Origin: Blasia pusilla
Taxonomy: Eukaryota > Marchantiophyta > Marchantiopsida > Blasiales
NCBI GenBank assembly: GCA_050084515.1
Contig: CM114273.1
Coordinates: 41,788,001-41,852,000, forward strand
Direction: 5' to 3'
DNA length: 64,000 nucleotides
Shown: positions 13,297 to 25,344 of the stretch, in pieces
Layout: each line of letters starts with the position of its first letter
How positions within the stretch are numbered: position 1 is the stretch's first letter
The notes under the pieces: model-generated
Database searches by the model: none
The model's input: the letters and a program-made list of their open reading frames with translations, nothing else
What the model was told of the DNA's origin: nothing
Position numbers and translations under genes: made by a program

Positions 13297-13559
13297 ACCG
13301 TCCTTAGGACGGACATGGATTACAAGAGGTGGGGCTCACACTTATAGTTCATGATGAAACTTGGAAGGCAAGGGCAAGGCTGAGTGGGGCAGTAAAGGGT
13401 GAGGGAGTGGATGTGGAGGAAGGAAGAAACAGGAAAGTATGCAACACAAAGGCAAGTGGGGAGAATGAGAAAGAAGAGGAAGGTGGGGCCTACACGGACA
13501 AGTCCTTCAATAAGACGTACGTAAGTGTACGCACATGAACTTTGTCGACACGCAACCTT
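13297..13559 (-). repeat. Family C repeat, copy 4
   Basis: Reverse orientation. It runs from 'ggacatggattacaagaggt' (left) to 'tttgtcgacacgcaacctt' (right) and shares the 'ggggctcacacttatag' and 'cacggacaagtccttc' blocks with the other copies. Confidence 0.65.
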
Positions 13560-14036
13560 AACTTTAACCATACAAAGAGCAATATTCTTCCCATTGAACT
13601 TATTTCCCACGCTAAAACCTACAATGACTCGTGATCCTAACATAATTATACTTATAAGAAGATCATATGTAATCTACTAGTCTTTCCCCGAGAAGAATAA
13701 AGATATTTCAACTACTAGTTTAGATATAGAAAATATAATTAATACACGTATAACAATTTGTAATTAGTCTTAGTCATAATTTCATTAATATCTATGGTAT
13801 TGGATTCAACAATATTGTGCCTATATAGGCTTGCTCTCCTAATTTTGTAATATTCAAGAGTCCTAATAGTCGTACCACAACCACAAAACACTCAAACCTA
13901 AAATCACAGATGATTTTTTTTTCTTAATTTTGGCTATTTACAATCGGAATAAAATCATTGCTATCTAAATTTTTATAATTGCAAATTTTCTCGAGATAAA
14001 AATTAGAACATTGTCTTCAAGATGGTCTTCCCAATC

Positions 14037-14284
14037 ATGGTTGCATACAAATAGACAAGTATGTTCCTAGAATGAACAAGTTTGGATATGTCCACAGATG
14101 TGGATTGCAAGAGTTGGGGCTCGTACTTTTTTCTTGTGGTGGGAGGGAGGACAAGGGTGGGTGGGGTAGTAAGGCTGCAAGGGGGGGAACTCAAGGAGTG
14201 GACTCGTGGAGGTGCGGGGAGGAAGCAATAGGCAAGAGCATAATATAGAGGCGAGGGGGAGGGGGGTTGGGGAGACGTGCAAGG
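14037..14284 (-). repeat. Family C repeat, copy 5 (left arm of an inverted pair)
   Basis: Reverse orientation, beginning CATGGTTGCATACAAATAGA and containing 'ttggggctcgtac' and a purine-rich middle. It abuts copy 6, which points the other way. Confidence 0.65.
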
Positions 14285-14518
14285 TTGCATATGGAAAAAG
14301 TTTGTGACCATGCACATGTCCATGTACTTACGTCCATCCGTCCTATAGAAGGACTTGTCCACGTGGGCCCCATCTCCCCCTTCTTTCTCATCGCCCCACT
14401 TGCCTTCGTGATCCGCACTTTCTTGTTTTTTCCTCCTTCCACCTCCACTCCCTCCCCCCCTTATTGCCCCGTCCTTCCTTGCCCAACCTTCCACAATTAA
14501 GTATAAGTCTGGCCCCAT
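14283..14518 (+). repeat. Family C repeat, copy 6 (right arm, cut by family B)
   Basis: Forward orientation, from GGTTGCATATGGAAAAAG to 'tataagtctggccccat', where family B sequence begins. The last 80 or so bases of the family C unit are absent, so B appears to have entered or replaced this end. Confidence 0.65.
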
Positions 14519-15395
14519 TTTCCACGACCCTCATAACCAAACGAGCACCAAGAGGAACATCCGAACTCTAGCAGGCTCACGCTAGGATGGTTTATGCTTT
14601 GGAGTTAGAGAAACACAAGTGCAAGACGCAGGCGAGGCGAGCGTTTCAAGTGTTTCATGCATTTATGGTCGCGACTAAGGAAATTGAAACCAAACATAGA
14701 ACCAAAAATGAAGAGAAGTCGAGTCTCGGAAGGAGACGTGGCCTAGGGGTGAGAACCGAACTTGGGACGCGGCTAGCGTTTGGAGTTTTGACTATACTTT
14801 TGATCATAACTTTTAGTCCTAAGATTCGTTTGGAACAAGTAGGGTAGCGTTGGAAAGCTTATGCAGATCCGGTTCCAACAAACTAAAGATCTTGGCAAAC
14901 GCTTAAGCAAAGCCTGGGATATGGGCCAAAACCAATTGTAAGGGGAATCGGGTTGAGGGCCAAAAAGAGAAACCGAGTGCCCTTCCCCAAAGGTAGGGGG
15001 ACTCCGGGGATCCCCAGAAGTACTAGTAAGGGGGAAGGTCTCCAAGGGTGCTTGGGAAGGCCAAAGGAGGGGGCAACCGAAATGGATCGGGAGTTTTGGC
15101 GTTGGGATTCAAACCCGGCGAGTCCAATAGAGTGGGGAGGTCCATGTTGGAAGTGGCGACTCATAATTGGGGTTCATGCAAGGTCCAAATGGATTGCGGC
15201 AAACACTATTTTAGGTGCTTGGACTAACCATAAAGTCTGTCCCAAATCTCGAAAGACTTGCTCGTGTTGGGAACTTAGGAATAAGGGAAGGTTGAACTTG
15301 ATAGGAGGTCGAGTCAATGATTCGGTGGGTTGGAAGGCTGATTGATCCAAACTAGACTAATATGGGTGCATTTGGGTGCAAGTTGGCAATGATGG
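14519..15395 (+). repeat. Family B repeat (solo-LTR-like), near full length, 3' end lost
   Basis: It starts TTTCCACGACCCTCATAACC, like the copies at 43874 and 54061, and follows them through 'cgttggaaagcttatg', 'gttgagggccaaaa' and 'ctccggggatccccagaagt' to about 'gtgcatttgggtgcaagt'. The terminal 80 bases present in the other copies are missing. No long coding frame is conserved among copies, so it is non-coding. Confidence 0.7.
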
Positions 15396-15567
15396 TTCTC
15401 ATTTGTACCTATAACATTCCATGAATGGAAATAGTCTCCTCTTATAAACATTCCACAAACATGACCATGTTCATGCGCAATCTTGGTTCAAGTGGCAACC
15501 ATTGGGTTCACACCTATTCAAAAGTTGCTTTTCCAAAGTAGTTTGGGCTCACATCATTTTCTTTCTA

Positions 15568-15664
15568 GACAAAAATTCATTAAAATAATGAATTTTTGTC
15601 TATTTTGATGAATAAACAAAAATAGATCAATGAATCAAAAATTCATTAAAATAATGAATTTTTG
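15568..15664. repeat. Two near-identical perfect palindromes
   Basis: 15568-15600 has arms GACAAAAATTCATTA and TAATGAATTTTTGTC around an AAA spacer. 15636-15664 repeats the inner 29 bases. The gap between them is 35 bases, itself AT-rich with related ATTTTGATGAAT blocks. Each can fold into a 13-15 bp hairpin. Confidence 0.9.
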
Positions 15665-16422
15665 TCCAAAGTTGATGCGTTTCATGACGCATGTTAAAAC
15701 GCATGTTTGTATGTTTAACATGTTCATTTTATCGATGTTAGTTAGCATGGTACATTTGTTCCAAACTTTTGATGTTTTGTTAGTTTTTAATTTTCAAAAG
15801 TTGGTTTTGATGATATGTTTTCTGCAATTCTAAGTATTTCCATTCTTGCTTTCTGCTTAGGGTAAAGACTGAAAGAAAACCCGTCATGGTCTGGCTACAT
15901 GGACAAATACGAGTGGCTTCAGATGAGCTATTGCGTCTAATGATTCTGGGGGAGCAGGGCCTCTATCCGAGTCACACGAAAATTTCCACTTGAAGGATCT
16001 ATCGGATCGATAATGGAATCACACTGAATCGGATCGATGAGGGTTCCGAACGAGGATCGGATCGAAGGCGGTTTTGGCCTCGCGAAATTATCGACAATCC
16101 CCGTGTTCAAGATGCATCCGTCAGACAATTAAAGGAGACTTTGCACGAGAAATTTTACCAAGATTCAGACCAATGGCCAAGTCACTTCTATTAACATGGA
16201 GAAGCCTAAAAGAGGCAGTCTCAGCTGAAGATCGAACTACACTTCAGGACATTCCTGGAATCCTGGGACATACATGCTGGGCACAAAGCGTGCACATCAA
16301 TGTCCCGATACGCAATGCTGTCAGCTGGGAGAGGTAAGGCAAGGGCGTTAACACACCCTGTGTTCAGTACTGTACAATCGGTATTTGAAAGTCGATGAAG
16401 TTGGCTCCTAGATCGGCCCAGC
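15665..16422. other. Intergenic region 3' of histone H3 copy 2
   Basis: No gene seen. Short repeats of 'ggatcgat' occur around 16005-16065 ('tatcggatcgataatgg', 'aatcggatcgatgagg', 'gaggatcggatcg'). Confidence 0.35.
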
Positions 16423-16845
<423 letters not shown>

Positions 16846-16860
16846 TCAAAACGATCCAAA

Positions 16861-17228
16861 CTGCAAACCCGAACCACGGCAATCTCCAATTAGAACTCCG
16901 ACAACATCAGCGTCACAACCCAAAGTGAAGAGAAAGCTAAAAACCCTTTAACAAAATATCAACACCAACCACTCTACTAGCACCCCGCCTGACTCCCACT
17001 CTACCACTAACCGCTCCTACCACAGAGCAGATCTTCGAAAAAATCCCTTCTATCACACTAAAGCCAGCAGCAATCAATTCCCGACGACAGAATCTTGAAA
17101 TCCGGACATCCATGCTTCACACCTACATCCAAACATCGACCCGGGCCGCAAACATACTATAGATATCAGCATCCTACACACCATGAGAACCAGACAGACA
17201 GAATCCGGATACACGCCTCTCCACTCAC
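16861..17228 (-). other. Probable 5'UTR intron of histone H3 copy 2
   Basis: On the minus strand a GTGAGT donor (starting at 17228, after 'ggcatttcg') and a TTTGCAG acceptor (ending at 16861) bound 368 bases. The acceptor lies 27 bases before the ATG. A 5'UTR intron is typical of plant replication-independent H3 genes. This is read from consensus only. Confidence 0.5.
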
Positions 17229-17389
17229 CGAAATGCCAAAGAAAATTCGAGAACTGGAGGTTCTGATAAGTTGTCGCTGAAGGAGGAGATCAATAGGAGG
17301 GAGGCTGCTGGTAACTGGTACAAGTGACAACAAAGCGCGAGAGTAAGGTACTTAAGGGCATGTGAGAATGGGGAGCAGAGGGCGTTTTC

Positions 17390-17600
17390 GTTTCGAAAGA
17401 GGAGAGGAGAGGAGAGGAGAGAGGGGAGAGAAAGGAAGCTGAAGCAGGTTCCGCGCGCTTTTTCAAACTGGTGGAGGAGGGTGGAGGAAATCCGTCGGAT
17501 CAGGAACATCTGACGCTGTTGGTGATCGATCCGTGGACTTGAACGGTACTCGCTAGTTTCTTCCTTCGGAGGAAGGGAGCTTTCAAATGCTCGGAAGGCG
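17390..17600 (-). promoter_or_regulatory. Probable promoter and start region of histone H3 copy 2
   Basis: On the minus strand a pyrimidine-rich tract (17395-17440, repeated ctcct units) sits where a plant 5'UTR start would be. Upstream, 17528-17535 reads CACGGATC on the minus strand, one base from the plant histone octamer CGCGGATC. No clear TATA box was found at the expected distance. Confidence 0.35.
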
Positions 17601-17639
17601 GGGTCGTGCACTAGTCCCGAATATTCATATACTTAACTT

Positions 17640-18166
17640 AAAGAAAACAAAAAAATAGACGTTTAAAAGCGGAAACTAAGCAATTGAAGAGAAAAAGACA
17701 AGGTTTTAAGAATAATGCTTTTTTTTTGAAATTTGAAATTTTTATTTATTCGTAATTGTTATATATTCTATTAGGGAAAATTATGCTTAAATTTTTTTTT
17801 ATCGTAATAGAATCTCACACAAAAGGAATATGAAATGTGTTTTCACCCTTATAGCAACTTATATATATTATGGGAACATTTGGGGTTGAGAATTTGGACC
17901 CCCCACCATCTTTGTTGGACATTGAGTCTTTGAATGAATTTGGAACTAGTTCAACTATGGCAACAAGAGTGAAAGAGAAAAAATATGTATTTTTTGGCTC
18001 ACAACCTATGCGATCCCTTCAATAAGGGTGTTGGTCGCATCACATCTAACACACATCTTCACATCCATATTTTGGCTTTCCACTAATGATGTTTTTGGCG
18101 TTAAAGCCAACTTATATTTTCCTATCCTAATTATTAACCCTCAAACATAATCTCTCTCTTTCTCTT

Positions 18167-18197
<31 letters not shown>

Positions 18198-19100
18198 AGA
18201 TGTAGGAGACACCGGTGCTAGAAGCCCACTTAGTGATAATATGTTGCTAGAAACCCACTTAGTGATAATATGTTTCTCTAGGTGTTTCTGACATTTCTCC
18301 CCTTGGACAATGGGGGGCGGTCTTAACCCCATGGTAGTGGCATTTCCTATTTAGGGCATGGATGGTCCCATGTTTGAGAGAGAGTACGCCTTTTATGCCT
18401 TGCGTGTGTGTGCCTTGACTATGCTTCAAGGTCAAGAAGTTGGATAAAAAGGTTCTTGGCCTTCACTCAAAACCAAATCTCCTTTAAGGGAACTCAAAAC
18501 ATAAATGTTTGAAAATCTAGATGTGAAAGTGCATGTTGAATATCAATGTCAATGAGAGCGAGGCCTTCTAAACACAAGATTCTACAACACACAAGAATAG
18601 AGCTCAAGAAAGTAGATGTACAACATACTCTCTTATACATATCATCCATGCCCTACATAAAGGATGCTACTTTCCTAAGGACCACTTCTCACCCATCATA
18701 GAGAGAGAGAGAGAGGGGGAAATGTCCCGAGTTTTCCTCGTGTCAAGATTGGGACTCAATAAAACCCTCGGTATATCCATAATCATCTCCACCAGCTTCT
18801 CAACAATTCTTCATCCACAAAAAAGTCTCGCTACAACATATTTGTTTTTACATCTTGCATTTTTACTTCTCAATAATCATTTCTCGGCTCAATTAAGACA
18901 ATCGGTTTGGTTAAGAGTGTCTTGCATAGCACGGGCACTCTAACTAATAATAATATAAACTAGTTAGGACGAATAGGAACTAATATTATGCACCGTTACT
19001 TGAACGCCCTGCTCCCTGCTCAATACTTCCGTGTTAATAAAAGATGAGTAGTACACCGGCGGCATAATCCTCCAAAAGAGGTTGCTTCTGGCTGATGGAA
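17640..19100. other. Intergenic, no gene seen
   Basis: AT-rich DNA with a CT-rich microsatellite (18146-18198) and a small 29-bp direct duplication ('gctagaa.cccacttagtga' at 18217 and 18246). No convincing coding region. Confidence 0.4.
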
Positions 19101-19105
19101 GCCTG

Positions 19106-19177
19106 CGCCGCTGCCGGGGATCGAACCCGGGTCACCCGCGTGACAGGCGGGAATACTTACCACTATACTACAACGAC
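19106..19177 (-). tRNA. tRNA-Asp (anticodon GTC)
   Basis: The minus strand reads a 72-nt cloverleaf without an intron. The acceptor stem pairs GTCGTTG with CAGCGGC (two G-U pairs), discriminator G. The anticodon loop CTGTCAC within CCGCCTGTCACGCGG gives GTC, and the T-arm has GGTTCGATCC (B box). The A-box region reads TAGTATAGTGGT. It matches the plant nuclear tRNA-Asp pattern. CCA is not encoded. A TTTT run on the minus strand at 19077-19074 is a plausible Pol III terminator. Confidence 0.96.
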
Positions 19178-19449
19178 TTGCTGGTTGAAAGCGTAAGTTT
19201 TTAATATATATTTTGTTCCGTGATTGAACAGAGCAGGTGCTGTTATTTTATGATATGGATGAGCCAGTGGGTCAGGAGCAGATTCTTCTGGTTCTTTGGA
19301 TGATGGATTCGGATGAAATTGCTCTTCGCTGTTCGCTTCCAGGACCTCCACGGAACGAACGAGGTAGCAACGGACCCACCGAATTGGTTCGTCGGAGAGA
19401 TCAGTACACTCGAGCTGTGAGGTGTTAGCTGCTGGATTTTGCCTTAGCT

Positions 19450-19451
<2 letters not shown>

Positions 19452-19503
<52 letters not shown>

Positions 19504-19604
19504 CCACCAGAGGATTGCTGAGGTCCTCTTTGCACGAGCTCCCCCTGCTCAATTCTTGTACATTCTGCAAATCAGATCAAAGTCCCATGGTCCAAAGACT
19601 GTGA

Positions 19605-19642
<38 letters not shown>
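19452..19642. repeat. TC and CA microsatellites upstream of the plastid protein gene
   Basis: A (TC)n run at about 19452-19482 passes into (AC)n to about 19502; a second (TC)n run covers about 19604-19641. CT-rich runs in this position may lie in the promoter or 5'UTR of the gene starting at 20121. Confidence 0.9.
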
Positions 19643-19645
<3 letters not shown>

Positions 19646-20120
19646 GCTGGGACCTTCCATTGGAGCCGTGAGAGGTGCTGTACTTTGCTGGTTATGGTGA
19701 AGGATGACAAATTTCTGTATTAGTTGCGAATTTAGTCGTCTGGGGGGAAGGGAGTGAGATTGGGATAGGCTTGTGGAACGTCGTTTGCGTGAGGGGCACC
19801 GTTGGGTGGTAACTAGATGAGTGGAGTTGTTGTGTTATTCGGATTTGAAAAGGGGGTGTTAGTGGCTGGCAAAATCTGAAGATGGGGTTGCGGATTGGGG
19901 AATTTCCAGTTTTGTGGAAGAACCTTAGCTGTGCTGAGGTTCGTGGCACGAGCTAGGGCTTCGAGGGATTTGTTCCAGCGATTCCGTTTTTGGGGATGAT
20001 TATGAACTGAGATTGTGGAGTTTTGCAGAATCTGAATTTGAGGACTGAGTCTGCAGTCTTTCGGTGCTCTGGAAGTGAACTGGCAGTGGTGGGATAAGCC
20101 CGTTCTTAGCTCGGGCAACA

Positions 20121-21842
20121 ATGCCGGTTGCTATTGAGAAAGTGATTTCTATTTCTGCGGTTTGTGGTCCAAATGCTTTGCAATTCAACCCTATGCGACT
20201 ATCACCAATCAAATCTGATTCGGGATTCCGATTTCGAAAACTTTGGTCACACCGCCTTCCTCAGCTCCATAGCTCACATAGCAGTCATGGCCGCACCTTA
20301 GCTCCAACCTGCTCCAACTCCAACTCCAGCTCCAGCTCCAGCTCCAGGGTGGAAATCGTAAGAGCTGACAAGCAATTACAATCCTTACCCACAGTGGCTG
20401 AAAGTTTCTACATGTCCATGAACCCATGGCTCTTGTCGAAACATGTGGCATTCTTAGCCACTGTTGGCTTAACTTTCGTCTCTGGGGCGGCTATTGCTGA
20501 GGAGATTGTGACGGATCCTTCAGCAGTCAATCAGGAAGTGGCGGCTGACAAACTACTGATTGTGCTCTTCGTTGCTGCTTTCATCGGCCTCAGCGTGCTC
20601 ACCGTTGGTGTAAGTTGCTCCACTCTTCTCAGTCACAAAATCAGACATTAATTGCAAGATGAGAAAGAGGTGGAGGAGGAACCAAGAGCTGCATTATGCA
20701 TCTGTCTTAGGAAGCATGGCAGAGGATGAAACCCCGACCTGCTGAGTGTCTCATATGCACAAGTTTTGGGCTTGTTGACTTTGTGGGTGCCGTTAAGCTG
20801 CCAGAAGTGCTATCGAGGAGATTTTGTGAGCTCTAATAAAGGGAGAGTTGTCAAGGGTCTTTTGTCACTTGGGCAGCATACTGTGCTCCTGCCTAGGACT
20901 TGTAGAGAAGAGAAGAGAACATAGATTTCTTGGATTCCTGTGAGGAAACCTGTTCAGAAAATGTGGTGCTAAGTAAAGGGAATGAGAGATTAGGGAACCG
21001 TCAGAGTTGTGCCATGAGGTCCAGCAGAATTTCTGAATTGAAACTGCCTTGAAACTGAAGGCTTGGGACTCCATCGACATATAATTGCCTGTCTAGACTT
21101 CGGAAAGGAGTGAAGGGACTTACAAGAGACCCAATTTCCGTTCCCAGTGCGAGTTATGAAATGCTTTCAAAGCACTAGAAAAGCCTCGATTGCTCTTCTC
21201 TCTCCACTCCCAGAAACAACAGGATACCACCAGTTTCTTAAAACTTGGGATTTCCTTGTAAGCCCTATTTTTCAATTGCCTCTCAAGGATGGGCGTAACA
21301 ATCATTAGGGTGTCATCAGAAACTTTCCTAAAGTTCTTGGAAGTCTAGTGAGGATTGATAGGTTGTCATCTGACATTTTTAGGTCTGGGAAGTCTCAGGA
21401 AGATTGCGCGTGAGCTTATCCTATCTTTCCAGTGTTTGAAAACTACAGCAAAGTGAGCGAGAATAGACTGCCAAGGCATGAGGTAACCAAGACATTATGA
21501 TGCTGACTTGAATCATTAGAGTCTGAGTTAGGAGCAGGACAAATACGTTCACTGATTGGTTGATTTCTGGGGTATTGTTGTTCAAAGGATTTCTTCCTTG
21601 GTTCCAGTGAGGGTTGTAAAAGAGTGGGGCTTTCTCATGTGCTGTTTGTCAAACAGGTGATATACCTTTCAGTGACAGAATTCATGGAGAGCAGAGAGAG
21701 GAATGCTATGGCAAAAGCATCTGGTGAACAAAAAAAGTCTGAAGGGTCGACTAAAGAGCGTTTCGCCCCCAAGGGCTTTGGAGTTAAGAAAGTGGAACCA
21801 GTTGCTGCCAAGAAATCGGAAAAGGAAAAGGAAAACATATGA
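20121..21842 (+). CDS. Plastid-targeted small membrane protein of unknown function (exons 20121-20609, 21657-21842)
   Basis: Two exons join in phase 0 across a GTAAGT donor (20610) and an AACAG acceptor (ending 21656), giving 224 residues. Residues 1 to about 90 are Ser/Arg-rich, poor in acids and contain a run of ten Ser, typical of a chloroplast transit peptide. A first hydrophobic segment (about 108-125) ends in SGAAIAEE, which resembles a thylakoid processing site (Ala-x-Ala). A second, stronger membrane segment (about 145-168) reads LLIVLFVAAFIGLSVL into VIYLSVTEF. The tail (about 170-224) is Lys/Glu-rich with APKGFGVKK. I infer a thylakoid or envelope protein with one or two spans and a charged stromal tail. 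I do not recognise a named family. If the intron were retained, translation would stop 14 codons later. The start is the first ATG of the frame and fits a transit peptide. Confidence 0.8.
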
Positions 21843-22300
21843 GTTGATGGACTTTGCAGTGAGGAAGGTCCATCATACACCAATTTTGTAAGGTGCAGGT
21901 AATTTCTTTCTTGCAGGAATGGTTGTGAGGGCCTATGGTGATTGAGGCCCTTCAAGACCACCTGCATTGTACTGGACCGTGTCATGTCATTGAGACAATT
22001 GTGTACATACATTCAACATAATCTTTAGTCTTGCAGATTGAAAGTAATTTCCCAACAAATGATTCTTGGCTCATGAATATTTGGTGGATCTACAGAAGTG
22101 CTATGTTGGGTAATTTGGTGCACTGCCTACCTTCTCCAGTCGGCCACTTCTTTCATTTGTCCATTTCATTTAGGGTAGTTATGCTTTCTTCCTTTAGACC
22201 ATATGGCTACTTTCCTTGCAAAGACGAGACATGCAAGAGCTCTTCATTGTGCATAATGAAGTGTTCATCCTTTGCATACACTTTTGCCCTTTAGACATGT
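21843..22300 (+). other. Probable 3'UTR of the plastid protein gene
   Basis: No coding frame is seen. Sequence stays non-repetitive for about 400 bases after the stop. No canonical AATAAA was found in this stretch. Confidence 0.35.
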
Positions 22301-24520
22301 TTGCCCATGTGATTTTTAGGGACTTGTTTTAATATGGCATCTAAAGGATATTATTGAAAAAGTCACTTTCATGTCATGAAAGGATCTTTTGTGTGTCACA
22401 CCAACTTTGGATCTTATCAATGAAATCATCCATCTTGATAGTTTCCATTGTGTAGAGAATTGTCAAGGTTCATTTGTGGATCCCTACATACTACAATCGT
22501 TCATGTTGCAAAATAATGTTGGAACATTACTTGGAAGATTTCGTGTTTGTAAATTCGACGATGTTTCCTTTGATGAAGAAACATGTCATGGTAGTGATAA
22601 GTTCTCAAAAGAAAACTCTCAACATCTTGTGTGTTGACGTATTTGTGAATATTATATGGATGGGTCATGGTGGAACTTGCAGCACTTGTTTATTCTCTTG
22701 AACCACAATATTTGCAATAATGTACTCATGCCTAATTAAGGAATGACAAACCAAGGATGTGTATGTCTGACTTGAAATAATGGCAATTGCACTTGTGCCA
22801 AGTCCATTTTTTATAAGTACATCTCATGAAATGTCAATCCATTCGAGAATATGTCCATAAACATACAATGTGTGGTGATGATTCTTGATGAATTTTACCC
22901 AATCATGGCGTTGGAAAAATTTGGTTATATATCCAATTCTACCAATTCCAATCCATACACATCACAACCATTCCTTAAAGTATGAGGATGAATTTCAATA
23001 ATAAGGGGATTTGTCCACTTATAAATTGTAGCATTAGATGTTATAAATTGAACGAAATTCTTTGGGTCCATTTGCTTAACATCCCCAATAGTGATTGTTG
23101 GAATCCATTTGGCATGCCTTACCATGCCAGAGGGTTTGATAGCCTCAATGAAACATTCACTTCTGTCGTGCATATACACATCGTTACACAACATGCATCA
23201 TTGGCACTCATCAAGCACACAAACACTAGACTAACCCAATCATCCATCGAACACATCATCAAAGGCAAGTTGTTACTAAAATATCTCCAATCTTCCACGC
23301 AATGAAGTGGTATAACTCGATGGTCCCCACGGCTCTTGGACATCTACATGGTCCTCTACCCTAGTCGTCCATCTTGTATGCCCACGATCAGACCCACTCA
23401 ATGCCTTGAGTAATGCAATAGGGAATTTCTCCTTTGAAGTCTCTCCTCCATATGAAGATGATACAACGGGAGGGCAAGAAAATCCCTCATGGGGAAACCC
23501 TCGATACCTCATGCCATTCGATGTAAACCCTCCAATACTACTCTTAACATTTTGCTTCTCAAAACCATTAAAGGATGTCGTGGTGACACTTGTGCGTCTC
23601 TCACACCATCACTATCACCCTTATGAGTAAACTCTTAGTCACCCGAAACTAAAAGATGCGACACTCAAACGTACACCCCTCATGTCAAGACTTGTATGAC
23701 ATGACACAAAGTAGTGTGGTACGATAATAATCTACATTGTCATATCCCCTAGTTAGCATAGGGAACAACTGTACTCTCACCATCCCACATATGTCTATGC
23801 CTCTTATTCTCATACATCAAAGATGCTCACAACATCCCCTCACACCAAACTCTACGAAAACACAGAACCCCTCATCAATGTAGGCCAAGGGCCTAGGATG
23901 GGTAAATTGAACCACAATATTGATGTTTCTCCTTGGCAACTGTAACCCGACCCCAACTTGGTTAGTAGATCAAACTCCTCCAGTAATTTGATTAAGCGTA
24001 CACCTCGATATTGATGCAACTCAATTCTCCTCAATGATAGAGTATAGTCACGAGGGGTACGATGCGATAGCGGCGGCATGATACGACTATAATTGTATCC
24101 ACATATCACTTGATGATGTGGTGCGGCTCCATGATCAAGATGGTGTGGTGCGGCCTTGACACGACGCGACAATCAACAATATGTTATGGCTTCGGCGTCA
24201 TGACACGGTACTTCATCCACATCGAGCGACTACCAATCTCTAAGCAGCGTAGAGTAGGAACAAGAACTTATACCCATGAATCGAAAGATCACCTTCGATT
24301 TTTGGACAACCAATGCATAATTAAGTGATTTGTACGTTGTGGTCTATGACGAGATAATAACATTGCTCCTAGTAATGTTGACAATGGAAAATGGTAATCA
24401 ATAATCAAAGTTGAAGGTGGATCGACGGTGCTGAAGGTTGTACGTGGCAAAAGTGAAACCACGGAAGCAACCGCACAAAAAAAATTGGCGAAGGCGACAA
24501 CCATCTTAAATCAAACGGAA
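22301..24520. other. Intergenic, mostly unassigned DNA
   Basis: No gene found. Around 23165-23300 the sequence ('acacatcgttacacaacatg', 'aaaatatctccaatc') resembles the outer end of family A in reverse orientation, but weakly. Confidence 0.35.
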
Positions 24521-24717
24521 ACTTGCGGTCATTAAGATATCAATGACGAGATGACAATAACCAACACTAATATTGACATCCAATGTTAGTCATCCAACTT
24601 GCGGTTATTAAGATATCAATGAGGGGATAACAATAACCAACACTAACATTGATATCCAATGTTACTCATCTAACTTGCGGTTATTAAGATGCCAATGATG
24701 GGATGACAATAACCAAC
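24521..24717. repeat. Tandem repeat, 76-bp unit, about 2.6 copies
   Basis: ACTTGCGGT.ATTAAGAT recurs at 24521, 24597 and 24673, a constant 76-bp period. Internal blocks 'gacaataaccaacacta' are shared. Confidence 0.9.
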
Positions 24718-25344
24718 TCCTTAGCATTGTCTGAGGAGGAAGGATCCTATGGGTACCACATCAAAACAACATGCCGTTTGAAAGACTATCATAGTTCATG
24801 GTACCACGACCTCAAGAACTCAAATTTGAACTTGGAACTCCAATCTGCTATGGGGGCAATCTTGATCATCCCCCTGACCCCAAATTTATCAAAAAATTGA
24901 TAGCGGTTTCGCATTGATTTCTTCCACATAAACTCAGACATGTAAAAACAGAGAAATCAGAGTACGCAAACCTGCTCTGAACACTTCCATGGTAGCTCTG
25001 CTCTCCCACTCCATCTTCTATCAAAATTTTGGCAGCTATTCAGTGCGCCTTGTTACTCCACAACATTCCTCCATTAAAATACACATACCATCGATATAAT
25101 GCTTATGAGCTTTTGGGAGCACCCTCAGAGGCTCATAAGCATGGAACTTGATCCCCAACCTACAAACCAACAAAGACATCAACAACTCTCTTTCCACAAA
25201 AATTGCATTGTTGAGCTCACTCCTCATTCTCTCCTTGAAAAATAGGTGACAAATCTCACATAACACACAAAAAACTCCATGGCTCTCTTTCTCTTTTTTT
25301 TTTTTTTTTTTTTCTTTTTTTCTTTCTCTCTCTCTCTGTCTCTC
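24718..25344. other. Intergenic, T-rich at its right end
   Basis: No gene seen. A poly-T and TC run at 25290-25343 sits directly against the start of the retrotransposon relic. Confidence 0.4.

Noticed and set aside
14003-14518. 171-codon frame on the minus strand
   Set aside because: It spans two family C repeats in opposite orientation; no domain and not conserved among copies.
17225-17611. 128-codon frame on the minus strand upstream of histone H3 copy 2
   Set aside because: Lies in the promoter and 5'UTR region, contains the likely intron donor, and has no recognised domain.
19163-19570. 135-codon frame on the minus strand beside the tRNA
   Set aside because: Includes a microsatellite-derived Glu-Arg run and overlaps the tRNA; no protein similarity recognised.
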